Shown: positions 16,579-25,095 of the stretch, piece by piece
Position numbering within the stretch: the stretch's first letter is position 1
How the letters are laid out: every line of letters starts with the position of its first letter
From: Ditibartonella apis
GTDB lineage: Bacteria > Pseudomonadota > Alphaproteobacteria > Rhizobiales > Rhizobiaceae
Assembly (NCBI RefSeq): GCF_001952075.1
Contig: NZ_LXYU01000001.1
Coordinates: 1 to 64,000, forward strand
DNA: 64,000 bases
Direction of reading: 5' to 3'
Notes under the pieces: generated by a model
What the model saw: the letters and a program-made list of their open reading frames with translations, nothing else
The model's database searches: none
What the model was told of the DNA's origin: nothing
Position numbers and translations under genes: made by a program

Positions 16579-17631
16579 ATGTCAACATCGAGGTGGAAGA
16601 AGCGCCCTGACGGTGCAAACTGGGGTGATTTTGGCCCTGACGATCAATTGGGTTGTCTTAATTATCTTACGCCGCAAAAAGTAAAAGAAGGTATAGCAGA
16701 AGTTAAAGAGGGATTAAGTTTTTCTCTAAGTCTTCCCCTCGATTATCCGGGAGGAGAAAAACTTAATCCTAATCGTCATCCGCCTATTTTGCGGCCGTTA
16801 TTACGTCAGAACCGCGTCAACTATAATTGCGAAATGGATAAACTTGTTCCAGGAAAGTCTGACGTTCTAAGTGACGATATGGTTATACTTTCTCTGCAAT
16901 ATTCGACACAATGGGACGGGTTGGCGCATGCCGGTTCGTTATTCGATACGCAAGGTGACGGTATCAGGCGACCCGTTTACTATAACGGATTTGCTGCCGG
17001 TAAAGATATTGTCGGGCCCGAACAAATAAGGGATACCGGTATTCCGGCCAATTTTGACAATGCGAGTACCTCATCGGCACATGCATTGGGCATTGAAAAA
17101 ATGTCACGTAAGGCTGTTCAGGGACGCGCTGTTATGCTGGATTTACGTGCACATTTCGGAGATGCCCGTAAACTTGTTACCTATTCCGATATTATGGAAA
17201 TATTGGACAAAGACAAAATTGAAGTGACAAAGGGCGACATATTGTGCCTTCATAGTGGCTTTGCCAATCTTGTATTAAAAATGAATCGTAACCCCGACAA
17301 AGAAAAGCTTGAAAAGAGTTCAGCTGTTCTTGATGGAAGCGATGAAAAACTTCTCGAATGGTTGACCGACACAAAAATCGCAGCACTTGCTGCGGATAAT
17401 TATGCTGTAGAGGCGTTTCCGGCACGCAAAGGGGAACATAGCTGTGCACTGTTGCCGTTACATGAGCACTGTTTGTTCAAAATTGGTCTCCACCTTGGAG
17501 AATTATGGAATTTAACACCACTTGCCGACTGGTTGCGCAATCATAAAAGATATCGCTTTCTTTTGACAGCGCCGCCTCTTGATCTACCCGGTGCAATCGC
17601 ATCCCCCCTCACACCTGTTGCGACTGTCTGA
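16579..17631 (+). CDS. Cyclase family protein (PF04199-like hydrolase)
   Basis: 350 residues from ATG 16579 (GGAAG eight bases upstream). It resembles the long-form cyclase/kynurenine-formamidase-like family. In place of the canonical H-x-G-T-H-x-D metal motif it has STQWDGLAHAG, which is usual for this longer subgroup, and a late acidic/His segment (ADNYAVEAFP, LPLHEHCLFK). The family contains hydrolases of cyclic amides, lactones and isatin-like rings. It is 85 bases after pcaF and 96 before an SDR gene, likely the same operon. I infer that it opens a ring or lactone feeding the pathway; the substrate is unknown. Confidence 0.75.
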   Translation: MSTSRWKKRPDGANWGDFGPDDQLGCLNYLTPQKVKEGIAEVKEGLSFSLSLPLDYPGGEKLNPNRHPPILRPLLRQNRVNYNCEMDKLVPGKSDVLSDDMVILSLQYSTQWDGLAHAGSLFDTQGDGIRRPVYYNGFAAGKDIVGPEQIRDTGIPANFDNASTSSAHALGIEKMSRKAVQGRAVMLDLRAHFGDARKLVTYSDIMEILDKDKIEVTKGDILCLHSGFANLVLKMNRNPDKEKLEKSSAVLDGSDEKLLEWLTDTKIAALAADNYAVEAFPARKGEHSCALLPLHEHCLFKIGLHLGELWNLTPLADWLRNHKRYRFLLTAPPLDLPGAIASPLTPVATV

Positions 17632-17727
17632 GGAGAGTTTTCAGTAAACAGTACTCAAACTCGTTTCACCGAAGCGATGTCTTCTTCGAGTTATCCAGCG
17701 TATTAATGAAAGACTTAGGAAAAACGA

Positions 17728-18432
17728 ATGACAACGAAACAACGTGTTCTCATAACTGGCGGTGCTAACGGAATTGGTGCTGCCATTGCTCGACGGTCAA
17801 TTGAGGACGGCTATCAACCGGTTATTATTGACAGAACCGGCGACGGCATCATTGCCGATCTTTCCAACCCTGATGAGACAGATCAAGCTTTAAAGACTGC
17901 ATTGGCACAAGGCCCCATCACACGTCTTGTCAACAATGTCGGTGTCGTCCGTCCGGCGAGTGCGGAAACCCAAACCTTAGACGATTTGAATCTCGTCTTG
18001 TCGCTTAATTTGCGTTGTGCCATGCAATGTATGCAAGCTTTAGTTCCTTCCATGAAGGAAGCGGGCTTCGGCCGAATTGTCAACATTTCATCTCGCGCTG
18101 CATTGGGAAAAGAGTTGCGCACTGCCTATGCCGCAACAAAAGCGGGGCTTATCGGAATGACAAGAGTTTGGGCCTTGGAACTGGGTAAATTCGGTATTAC
18201 GTCCAATGCAATCGGCCCCGGCCCCATCAAAACGGAATTGTTCCAGAAGGCAAATCCAGACGATTCACCGCGCACAAAAGCTATCATCAACTCCATTCCC
18301 GTTAAACGTATCGGTTTACCTGAAGATGTCGCACAAGCTGTTTCTTTCATGCTGGCCGAGCAGAGCGGTTTTGTCACAGGACAAACGCTTTATGTCTGTG
18401 GTGGCATGACTGTTGGTGTGGCACCCCTATGA
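17728..18432 (+). CDS. Short-chain dehydrogenase/reductase (SDR)
   Basis: 234 residues, classical SDR. Nucleotide-binding TGGANGIGAAIAR at the start, NNVGVV after strand 4, the catalytic Ser in NISSRAALGK and Y-A-A-T-K (YxxxK) in the active site, then the PGPIKTE cofactor loop. AGGAAAAACGA precedes the ATG. The gene follows the cyclase on the same strand, and the pair is probably co-transcribed with pcaIJF. It likely oxidises or reduces a hydroxyl/keto intermediate of the same catabolic route; the sequence alone does not tell which. Confidence 0.85.
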   Translation: MTTKQRVLITGGANGIGAAIARRSIEDGYQPVIIDRTGDGIIADLSNPDETDQALKTALAQGPITRLVNNVGVVRPASAETQTLDDLNLVLSLNLRCAMQCMQALVPSMKEAGFGRIVNISSRAALGKELRTAYAATKAGLIGMTRVWALELGKFGITSNAIGPGPIKTELFQKANPDDSPRTKAIINSIPVKRIGLPEDVAQAVSFMLAEQSGFVTGQTLYVCGGMTVGVAPL

Positions 18433-18836
18433 AGGGCACGTAGAAAACAATGAGAGTGTCAATTGCACTGTCGCAATAGATTTGTTTTCTAAATATAATC
18501 TATTGCCATGGAGAGAACAACGATATTGACATCCTGTTTTCGGATTTATGGTTGCAAGCAGTTGAGAAAATCGGATTTTTTCAAATTAAAACTGTATATA
18601 AATATATTGATATGATTTTATAAAAAATAAAAATGTTTTTATTTGTGTATAATTAATATCTTTTATTCGTTTATATTTTTATTATAAAATATTAAAATAT
18701 TATTTTTATATAATAAGGTTAGTATTATTTATATATATAAATTATTTTTAATATTATCTGCATTTAAAAAATATTTCACAAAATTCAACTGTTCTATCAT
18801 TAAAAGCGGAGGCTTCGTTAAACAACGATGTAAAAT
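18433..18836. other. Intergenic, extremely AT-rich block with an inverted repeat
   Basis: 404 bases without a gene. At 18473-18506, GCAATAGATT and AATCTATTGC flank a 14-base spacer, with no T-run after it. From about 18590 to 18780 the sequence is almost pure A/T with runs of TATA-like repeats, far from the composition of the neighbouring genes. It probably holds the promoter of the AtoE-type gene and may be a target for a nucleoid protein. Confidence 0.5.
18473..18506. repeat. Inverted repeat, 10-base arms
   Basis: GCAATAGATT at 18473-18482 and AATCTATTGC at 18497-18506, 14 bases apart, 41 bases after the SDR stop. It could be an RNA hairpin that protects or weakly terminates the upstream operon transcript, or a protein-binding site. 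Confidence 0.45.
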
Positions 18837-20174
18837 ATGAACAAAATAACCAAATTTTTTACTGAATTGATGCGCCAATATCTTCCTGATCCATTTGTAT
18901 TTGCCATTCTTTTAACGTTGCTTACGATGCTGTTAGCCATATTGGTCGAGTGGCAAGCACCATCCGATATGATTTTAAGTTGGGGAAACGGCTTTTGGAA
19001 ACTGCTAAGTTTCACAACTCAAATGGCTGTTATTTTAGCTATGGGATATGTGCTCGCAGGCGCCACAATTGTCGACCGTTTTCTCGATAAAATCGTCAGC
19101 TGTGTGCATTCACCGCGCCAGGCAATTATTGTTGCAACTTTGGTAGGAGCCGTCGGAAGTTACCTGAATTGGGGATTTGGGCTGGTTATCGGCGGCATTG
19201 TCGCAAAAAAACTCGCACACAATGTTCGCGGTGTCCATTATCCGCTCATTATTGCATCAGCCTATAGCGGTTTTACACTTTACGGGCTCGGACTATCTGC
19301 AACTATACCTATTTTAATATCGACAGAAGGTCACGCATTACAAGGGCAGATGGGTATCATTTCATTGAAAGAAACGATATTTTCCATCCCCATGCTGGTT
19401 ACAGCACTCATTGTCATAATAACCTTACCTATTCTTAATGCATCCCTTCATCCAAAAAATAAAGATGATATTGTGGAGTACAAAGATCCGGAATACATCG
19501 TTACTGATAATAAACCCGAAATCGAGCTGGTAGCGGAACATGATACTTTTGCCGCAAAACTGAACAATAGCCATTTTATCAGCTATTTGATCGGCTTGAT
19601 TGGCATGTTTTACTTTGTCGGTTATTTTGTAAAAGGTGGGGCGCTGGATCTCAACATCATCAACTATTTTATTCTGTTTATCGGCATTATTCTTCTCGGT
19701 ACACCCGCAAATTACGTCACAAAGCTCAATGAGGGGATAAAAACCATCGGCGGTATCATCCTGCAGTTTCCTTTTTACGCGGGCATTATGGCAATTATGG
19801 ATGCTTCCGGGCTAGTAAAATCCATTGCAGAACTTTTCGTGCATATTTCAACACCCGATACGTTGCCTTTCTGGGGGCTTATCAGTTCCTATTTTGTTAA
19901 TTTTTTTGCCCCCTCCGCCGGTGGTCATTGGGTTGTACAGGGACCGTTCATGATTGACGCTGCACGATCAATGAATGCATCTGTTGCTCAAACTTCAATG
20001 GCAGTCATGTTGGGAAATGCATGGAATGATCTTATACAGCCATTCTGGATTTTGCCGGCGCTTGCTATTTCTAAATTAAAATTGCAAAACATCATGGGAT
20101 ATACAGTGGTCATGATGATTTGGGTTGGCATCATTTACATGGCTTCAGTGCTGATTTGTCCACATCTTCTCTAA
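18837..20174 (+). CDS. Short-chain fatty acid transporter, AtoE family
   Basis: 445 residues with about 12 hydrophobic segments. The sequence matches the AtoE/TIGR00366 type of short-chain fatty acid permease: RQYLPDPFVFAILLTLLTML near the start, GNGFWKLLSF, NWGFGLVIGGIVAKKLA, and FFAPSAGGHWVVQGPF and GNAWNDLIQPFW near the end. It resides in the inner membrane and probably moves short-chain acids such as butyrate or acetoacetate with a cation. The preceding AT-rich region separates it from the pca-cyclase-SDR genes, so it may have its own promoter but likely serves the same catabolic block. Confidence 0.85.
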   Translation: MNKITKFFTELMRQYLPDPFVFAILLTLLTMLLAILVEWQAPSDMILSWGNGFWKLLSFTTQMAVILAMGYVLAGATIVDRFLDKIVSCVHSPRQAIIVATLVGAVGSYLNWGFGLVIGGIVAKKLAHNVRGVHYPLIIASAYSGFTLYGLGLSATIPILISTEGHALQGQMGIISLKETIFSIPMLVTALIVIITLPILNASLHPKNKDDIVEYKDPEYIVTDNKPEIELVAEHDTFAAKLNNSHFISYLIGLIGMFYFVGYFVKGGALDLNIINYFILFIGIILLGTPANYVTKLNEGIKTIGGIILQFPFYAGIMAIMDASGLVKSIAELFVHISTPDTLPFWGLISSYFVNFFAPSAGGHWVVQGPFMIDAARSMNASVAQTSMAVMLGNAWNDLIQPFWILPALAISKLKLQNIMGYTVVMMIWVGIIYMASVLICPHLL

Positions 20175-20192
20175 CCGCTGTTTCAACATTTC

Positions 20193-20222
20193 AAAGACAG
20201 CTTTATGCTGTCTTTATTTCAC
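20193..20222 (+). terminator. Rho-independent terminator after the AtoE-type gene
   Basis: AAAGACAGC and GCTGTCTTT pair with a five-base loop, then TTTATTT. It lies 18 bases after the stop. Confidence 0.75.
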
Positions 20223-20232
20223 TGTTTAAAAA

Positions 20233-20266
20233 TGCCGGAATTCAACTCTCGAATTCCGGTATTTTT
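20233..20266. terminator. Second hairpin, probably a bidirectional terminator
   Basis: CCGGAATTC and GAATTCCGG pair with a seven-base loop; a T-rich run follows on both strands (TATTTTTC on plus, CATTTTTA on minus). It stands between the AtoE-type gene and the convergent LysR gene. Confidence 0.7.
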
Positions 20267-20431
20267 CAAGTTTCTATAACTTACCCGATATTTTATTTTT
20301 TTAATGGAAATAAAGTGGAATAAAAATATACCAATTTTTTGATAAACGCATAAATCAATCGTAGTCTCGCGTTCTTTTATGCATGTTTGAAATATTGTTC
20401 AAAAACCTATGATGATAGACTAATCCATTTT

Positions 20432-21295
20432 CTAATTTAAAGTTGTATCAAGTGCTTGGCGTAAAACTTCTGCAACATCCGATTTTTCCGGCTTATATAA
20501 AAGCAGATATTCAATATCCGGCAAACTTGGGAGATTATATAAATGTGTATAATCTTTTAAACTGTCATCCATCGAATTTTTGTTAAGACATCCGATTCCC
20601 AAACCGGCTTTGATTGCCAATTGTAAACTCGCAACATTCGACGCAGTATGTGTTAATCCATAAGGAACCGAACTATCAGAGAGAAGTTGAAGGGCGGCCT
20701 TTTGTATGAGGCAACCTTTTTTCATACCGATCAGCGGCAATACCTCACCGGTTGAAAACCTCTTCTTTGCAGCACCTGCCCAATATAACGGCTCGCGTTT
20801 TATAATGACCCTATCCGGATAAGCCGGTAACGGTGTACCGATAAGATGTGTCAGGATTATTATATCGAAACCGTCAAGATTGTTGTCGTGGATAAGCGCA
20901 TTTGACCCGCTTTTGAATGTAAGGCTCAATTGTATTTTCGGACGAGCTGCTGTCAACATTTCCAAAGCTCGAGCAACTTTTTCAGGCATGAGATAATCTG
21001 TAATAGAAATCGAGATATTTTCGGTTGCAGCAACATTGTGCATATCAGCAAGCGCCAAACGGTTAAGTTTCAAAATAGCAAGAGCATGTTTTTGCAACTT
21101 TTCGCCATCAATTGTTGGACGTGTTCCTTTCTTGCCCCTTTCCAGCAGTTGACAGCCACAAACAAGTTCAAGTTTTTGCATTTGCTCTGTCAATGCCGAC
21201 TGGGAACGGTAAAGACGTTCGGATGCTTTCAGAAAGCTTCCGGTTTCCAAAATCGTAATAAAAGTTGTTAGCAAATCGGGATCCAGATTTTGCAT
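20432..21295 (-). CDS. LysR family transcriptional regulator
   Basis: 287 residues. The winged helix-turn-helix occupies residues 4-62 (FLKASERLYRSQSALTEQMQ), followed by a LysR effector domain. It is divergent from an MFS transporter 113 bases away and carries a 23-base inverted repeat just upstream of its start, so it probably regulates itself and the transporter. The recognition helix SQSALTEQMQKLE is of the group controlling transport and catabolism genes; the inducer is unknown. Confidence 0.85.
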   Translation of the reverse strand: MQNLDPDLLTTFITILETGSFLKASERLYRSQSALTEQMQKLELVCGCQLLERGKKGTRPTIDGEKLQKHALAILKLNRLALADMHNVAATENISISITDYLMPEKVARALEMLTAARPKIQLSLTFKSGSNALIHDNNLDGFDIIILTHLIGTPLPAYPDRVIIKREPLYWAGAAKKRFSTGEVLPLIGMKKGCLIQKAALQLLSDSSVPYGLTHTASNVASLQLAIKAGLGIGCLNKNSMDDSLKDYTHLYNLPSLPDIEYLLLYKPEKSDVAEVLRQALDTTLN

Positions 21296-21309
21296 ATACC
21301 CACCTTTTT

Positions 21310-21332
21310 ATAATTCGGAAAAACCGAATTAT
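21310..21332. promoter_or_regulatory. 23-base inverted repeat, probable LysR operator
   Basis: ATAATTCGG and CCGAATTAT flank AAAAA, with perfect 9-base arms. It begins 15 bases upstream of the LysR start codon and 77 bases before the divergent MFS start, a position suited to autoregulation. Confidence 0.55.
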
Positions 21333-21408
21333 TTTATAAAAAAATCCTGTTATATTTATATTTAATCCAGTGCTACGCATTTCTCAACAGAAAAAGCGGA
21401 GCTGAATA

Positions 21409-22644
21409 ATGAGTGAAAAAACTTTCATAAACGACGGGGTCCATTCAAGCAGTCACAAATGGAAAGTGCTGTTTACATGTGCATTGGCGAATACATGTTT
21501 TACATTTGTAATTGGCGGTGTTCCGGCCGCAGCTCTCCTTTTACGAGATGATTATCAAATTTCCACGCCGGTATTAGGCATGCTTATGGGAATTGTCGGA
21601 ATAGGCATAGCTTTTGGTGAAGTTCCTTGGGGAATGCTCACAGACCGGCTGGGTGACCGGCCTATTCTTATAACCGGTCTGACGACGACCGCAGTTGTTC
21701 TCATCCTGACAGCTGTCATAATAAATGTTGTTCCGATTGTTTATGCTCCTTTAACGTTGTTCATCGGGCTACTCATTATCGGCCTTTCAGGAGGCAGCCT
21801 GAATGGTTCGAGTGGACGAGCTATTATGCAATGGTTCGACAAAGATGAACGTGGATTTGCAATGGGTGTCAGACAGACTGCTGTACCGCTCGGCTATGCC
21901 TTGGGAGCAGTCTTTTTCCCTCTCATTTCATATAAATCAAGTTTTGTCTGGTCACTTTATATCTCGGCCTTATTTTGCATTATCTTTGCCTTTTTAACTT
22001 ATCTTTGGGTTGTTGATATTGACCAGGAAAAGGGTACCGGGACAAACGGAGCTGTCGAGAAAGAAACTGCTACCCATGTTTTCAAACAGTTGGCCATATG
22101 GCGTATTGTCATAGCTATTGGCCTTTTGTGCGCACCGCAATTTGCGTTGATGACTTTTACAATGCTTTTCTTACATGACTTCGCCCATATCAATATTGAA
22201 TATATCAGCGCGATACTGTTCTTTATCCAGATAAGTGCCGGTTTCACACGTATTTCCGGCGGCTATTATACCGACAAGAAAAACAATCGCGTAGGCTTTC
22301 TAAAAACGGTAACGATATTAAGTGCACTCGCGTTTTTTGTTCTTACGTTGCTTACCTTTTTCTATGGAGAGACTCCATCGACACATCTGTCGTGGGCTTT
22401 GGTTGCCGCAGTTCTCGTTGCCGGCGTCTTCATATTATCTTGGCAAGGTGTTGGCATGACCGAATTGGCATCAATGGCAGGCCCTAAAAGCGTTGCAACA
22501 GCGATGGCAATGGCAAATACTGCAACCTTCTTCATATTGTTCGCAACCCCGACAATTATTCCATGGATACTCCACGCAACATCCTGGACAGGTGTTTGGG
22601 GCGTTATGACACTTGTCTGTGTCGGAATGTTTTTTCTGTTCTAA
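21409..22644 (+). CDS. MFS transporter
   Basis: 411 residues, about 12 membrane segments. The MFS loop 2-3 signature is visible (GMLTDRLGDRPILI), as are the helix 4 segment GLSGGSLNGSSGRAIMQWF, where D-E-R-G-F-A-M-G-V-R-Q-T-A follows, and a second-half loop (GYYTDKKNNRVGF). This pattern is that of the CynX/NIMT-like and organic-anion importers. GCGGAG precedes the ATG. The protein ends right after its last helix (GMFFLF) with almost no cytoplasmic tail, possibly a slightly shortened C-terminus. Probably regulated by the divergent LysR protein. Substrate unknown. Confidence 0.82.
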   Translation: MSEKTFINDGVHSSSHKWKVLFTCALANTCFTFVIGGVPAAALLLRDDYQISTPVLGMLMGIVGIGIAFGEVPWGMLTDRLGDRPILITGLTTTAVVLILTAVIINVVPIVYAPLTLFIGLLIIGLSGGSLNGSSGRAIMQWFDKDERGFAMGVRQTAVPLGYALGAVFFPLISYKSSFVWSLYISALFCIIFAFLTYLWVVDIDQEKGTGTNGAVEKETATHVFKQLAIWRIVIAIGLLCAPQFALMTFTMLFLHDFAHINIEYISAILFFIQISAGFTRISGGYYTDKKNNRVGFLKTVTILSALAFFVLTLLTFFYGETPSTHLSWALVAAVLVAGVFILSWQGVGMTELASMAGPKSVATAMAMANTATFFILFATPTIIPWILHATSWTGVWGVMTLVCVGMFFLF

Positions 22645-22825
22645 GTAAGGCTTCAAGTGAAAATTTTCTAACGAAAAATGCTCTATTCATAAATCTTCAT
22701 TGACCAAAGCTGTGTAATATACAAGACGACTTTTTTTAAAATTTTGATGTCAATAATTCTACTATGATAAAACTGTTTTATATATTTGAAGTAGTCAATT
22801 ATTTTCAAATAAAGGAGTTTCGAAA

Positions 22826-24190
22826 TTGGTCAATGAAGAACATATGGGCAGTGTAATATTTGATGGAAAGAAATTTCCTGCCGCACTTCATCTAACCGAC
22901 GAAAAAATTTCCATTAACATATCGGAGCTGCTGATTATCAATGAAAAAGATCTATCCAAAAGTGATTGGCCAAAATCGGTGGCTCCGAGCGAAATTGAAT
23001 TACTGAATTTCAAATCATCTATCGGCTCATCCACCAGCTTGTTTTCATTGTATAAACTTCATGAAGAAAATGCGAATTTCGATTTTTCAGGCCGATCCGA
23101 CACAAGATTCCATATAGGCTTTGCATTCAAAGGAGCAAACTTCAATAATTTCGACGAAATATGTTCGGATAATTGGAAAATTGATATTGAAGATATTGAT
23201 AAAATTCACAATTGGCCAAAGTTTGAATCCCCTTTTGATCACGTGGACTCCGGAAAATTATCAACAAACAATCAGGAGAACACTCTTGCACCCTCTGTTT
23301 TTATCAATTGCCCAAGTTGCGACATGAAATTAGAACTTTGGCGATCTTTATCTCTCGAAAAGTTATCACGCAACAAACTATTGAGAACCTTTAGTTATCC
23401 CATTATTTTACATTTTGCGAAGCCCGTCGATTTCAATTTTGCTTTGAATAAAATTTACAGTGTCCGAAAGTTTTTTTCATTCCTTTTCGGACGCATTCTT
23501 GATATCAACAGCATCTCCACGGATATAGATAACGACGATATACACGCAACAGTCGAAGTATACGGTTTTAGAAAAATACTGAGCTCTAAAAAGCCATCGA
23601 ATTCCATTGTCCATTTGAATAATATTTCCGAATTGTCACCGCTTCTTGATAAATGGCTTGAAATCGAAGAAAATATTAAATTAGCTGTCAATCTCCATTA
23701 TCAAGGACTGGAACTTAGGCAATTGAATCTCTCTTTGCAGTTTCAGTTTTTTATACAAGCTATTGAAGCATTGCACCGAAAAACTGTTTCTTCGGAGCAA
23801 CAAAAAGACATAGATACCGACAAAATATACAGCACATTGCGACAAGCGGATGTCCCTAAGGATATTTGTGACCGCATCAAAGGCATGCTTGCTCACATAA
23901 ATGAACCTGGACTTAGAACGCGGTTGAAATCTTATTGGGATATATTTTGCGAAGAACTTAACGATACATTTCATGCTATCAAGAAAAACGATATTATAAA
24001 CAAACTGGTTGAGACAAGAAATTATTATGCCCATCGCCCCGATAAGTCAGAAAATGTCTTGACTGGTTACGAGCTTTTACGCGCCGTAAACATTGTTAAA
24101 ATGATCTCCCATCTTGCAATATTGAAAGAGATAGGTGTGGACACAAAAGGAATTGGTAAAATTATGAAGAAAGAACGTTTTATCTATTGA
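22826..24190 (+). CDS. ApeA-like HEPN-domain protein, probable antiphage defence ribonuclease
   Basis: 454 residues starting at a TTG (22826) that has AAAGGAG eight bases upstream; the next ATG, six codons on, is too far from it. The N-terminal half resembles the ApeA N-terminal domain (VIFDGKKFPAALHLTDEKIS, SDWPKSV). The C-terminal third is helical and carries the HEPN active-site R-x4-H as RNYYAH at residues 398-403, followed by HRP. ApeA-type proteins are single-gene abortive-infection systems in which the HEPN RNase cuts cellular RNA on phage infection (established knowledge for ApeA; assignment here is by eye). The gene stands alone between very AT-rich flanks, next to tRNA-Ser, with no integrase nearby. 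Codon use is more AT-rich than in its neighbours, consistent with transfer. Confidence 0.72.
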   Translation: MVNEEHMGSVIFDGKKFPAALHLTDEKISINISELLIINEKDLSKSDWPKSVAPSEIELLNFKSSIGSSTSLFSLYKLHEENANFDFSGRSDTRFHIGFAFKGANFNNFDEICSDNWKIDIEDIDKIHNWPKFESPFDHVDSGKLSTNNQENTLAPSVFINCPSCDMKLELWRSLSLEKLSRNKLLRTFSYPIILHFAKPVDFNFALNKIYSVRKFFSFLFGRILDINSISTDIDNDDIHATVEVYGFRKILSSKKPSNSIVHLNNISELSPLLDKWLEIEENIKLAVNLHYQGLELRQLNLSLQFQFFIQAIEALHRKTVSSEQQKDIDTDKIYSTLRQADVPKDICDRIKGMLAHINEPGLRTRLKSYWDIFCEELNDTFHAIKKNDIINKLVETRNYYAHRPDKSENVLTGYELLRAVNIVKMISHLAILKEIGVDTKGIGKIMKKERFIY

Positions 24191-24534
24191 TGTTATCCCC
24201 CTACATCCTTCAATAAGATAATTTATTTGATATATTTTAGTTAAAATAGACGTGTATTTTTCCGATAAAATTGATTTTCTTTTTTACAATTAAATTTAAT
24301 AAATTTTATTGTTTCTATTTTTATTTAAAATATTAATTATTAATATTTTAATATATTATTTATTTATACCTTATTTTAATAATTTTATCTATAACATATA
24401 AACAATATGAATTTCTTATATCTATTACTCCGAACAACACTTTGCTTTTCCATGCTTCAATAGAGAATGTGTTGGGGGACGAATACCCCCTACAACGACG
24501 CAACTTATTGATTTTTATTAATTTTGTTAAATTC
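24191..24534. other. Intergenic, extremely AT-rich, no gene
   Basis: 344 bases between the ApeA-like gene and tRNA-Ser. Positions 24230-24420 are nearly pure A/T. No gene, integrase remnant or copy of the tRNA 3' end was seen. No clear terminator for the ApeA-like gene. Confidence 0.5.
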
Positions 24535-24624
24535 TGGCGGAGAGAAAGGGATTCGAACCCTTGATACGGTTGCCCGTATACACGCGTTCCAGGCGTGCGC
24601 CTTCAACCACTCGGCCACCTCTCC
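24535..24624 (-). tRNA. tRNA-Ser (GGA anticodon)
   Basis: 90 bases including an encoded CCA. Acceptor GGAGAGG pairs with TCTCTCC; the D-arm reads GCCGAGTGGTTGAAGGC, the anticodon loop is CTGGAAC with anticodon GGA, there is a long variable arm typical of serine tRNAs, and the T-arm contains GGTTCGAATCC. It reads UCC/UCU codons. Confidence 0.95.
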
Positions 24625-25095
24625 AGCGAGGCTGCAATATAACGGGAAAGACTCCGAGTTCAAGAGGAAACTTCATTTCATACAGGAAAAAGTCGATCCA
24701 GCCTCACTCAACTAAGGAGATGATCACAAACTCTTTTGAGCAGACTTAAAAAACGATCATTCTTCTCATAGTCGTTACAGCTCGTTTGAAGCTTTGAACC
24801 GAATGAGAAGCCAAATCGGGATATTAACAATCGACCGATCAGGATATTGCCAAGGCATCACACACGATTCAGCAATAGTGTAATGTTCCAACCACCGTTG
24901 ATCAATCACGTATGTTCACGGTCGCATTAAATATTTTTAACCGAATAACAATTGGAAACAGCAAGTTTAACAAATGAAAAGCCTGCCGAGACGTTCAGTC
25001 AGAAGCAGGCTTTTCTTCCCTTGAAAACTGTTAAAATAACTAGGTGGAATTTAAATTCTCTTTCGCAGTTATTTTCCGTGCATCTTAAGCAGGTT
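24625..25095. other. Intergenic, contains only a terminator
   Basis: 471 bases between tRNA-Ser and gst. Short open frames at the left end are antisense shadows of the tRNA. The only structure I can support is the hairpin at 24977-25014. The promoter of the tRNA must lie at about 24640-24700 on the minus strand but is not obvious. Confidence 0.45.
24977..25014 (-). terminator. Terminator of gst
   Basis: AAAAGCCTGC pairs with GCAGGCTTTT across an 18-base loop that itself can pair GAC with GTC. Reading on the minus strand, it ends in CTTTTCATTTG and lies about 80 bases after the gst stop. T-runs on both sides mean it may work in both directions. Confidence 0.75.

Noticed and set aside
22826-24624. 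Genomic island integrated at tRNA-Ser with attachment sites
   Set aside because: No integrase and no second copy of the tRNA 3' end was found in the flanks I scanned; only composition suggests transfer.
24524-24749. Plus-strand frames of 62-63 codons across tRNA-Ser
   Set aside because: They are translations of the tRNA gene's opposite strand.
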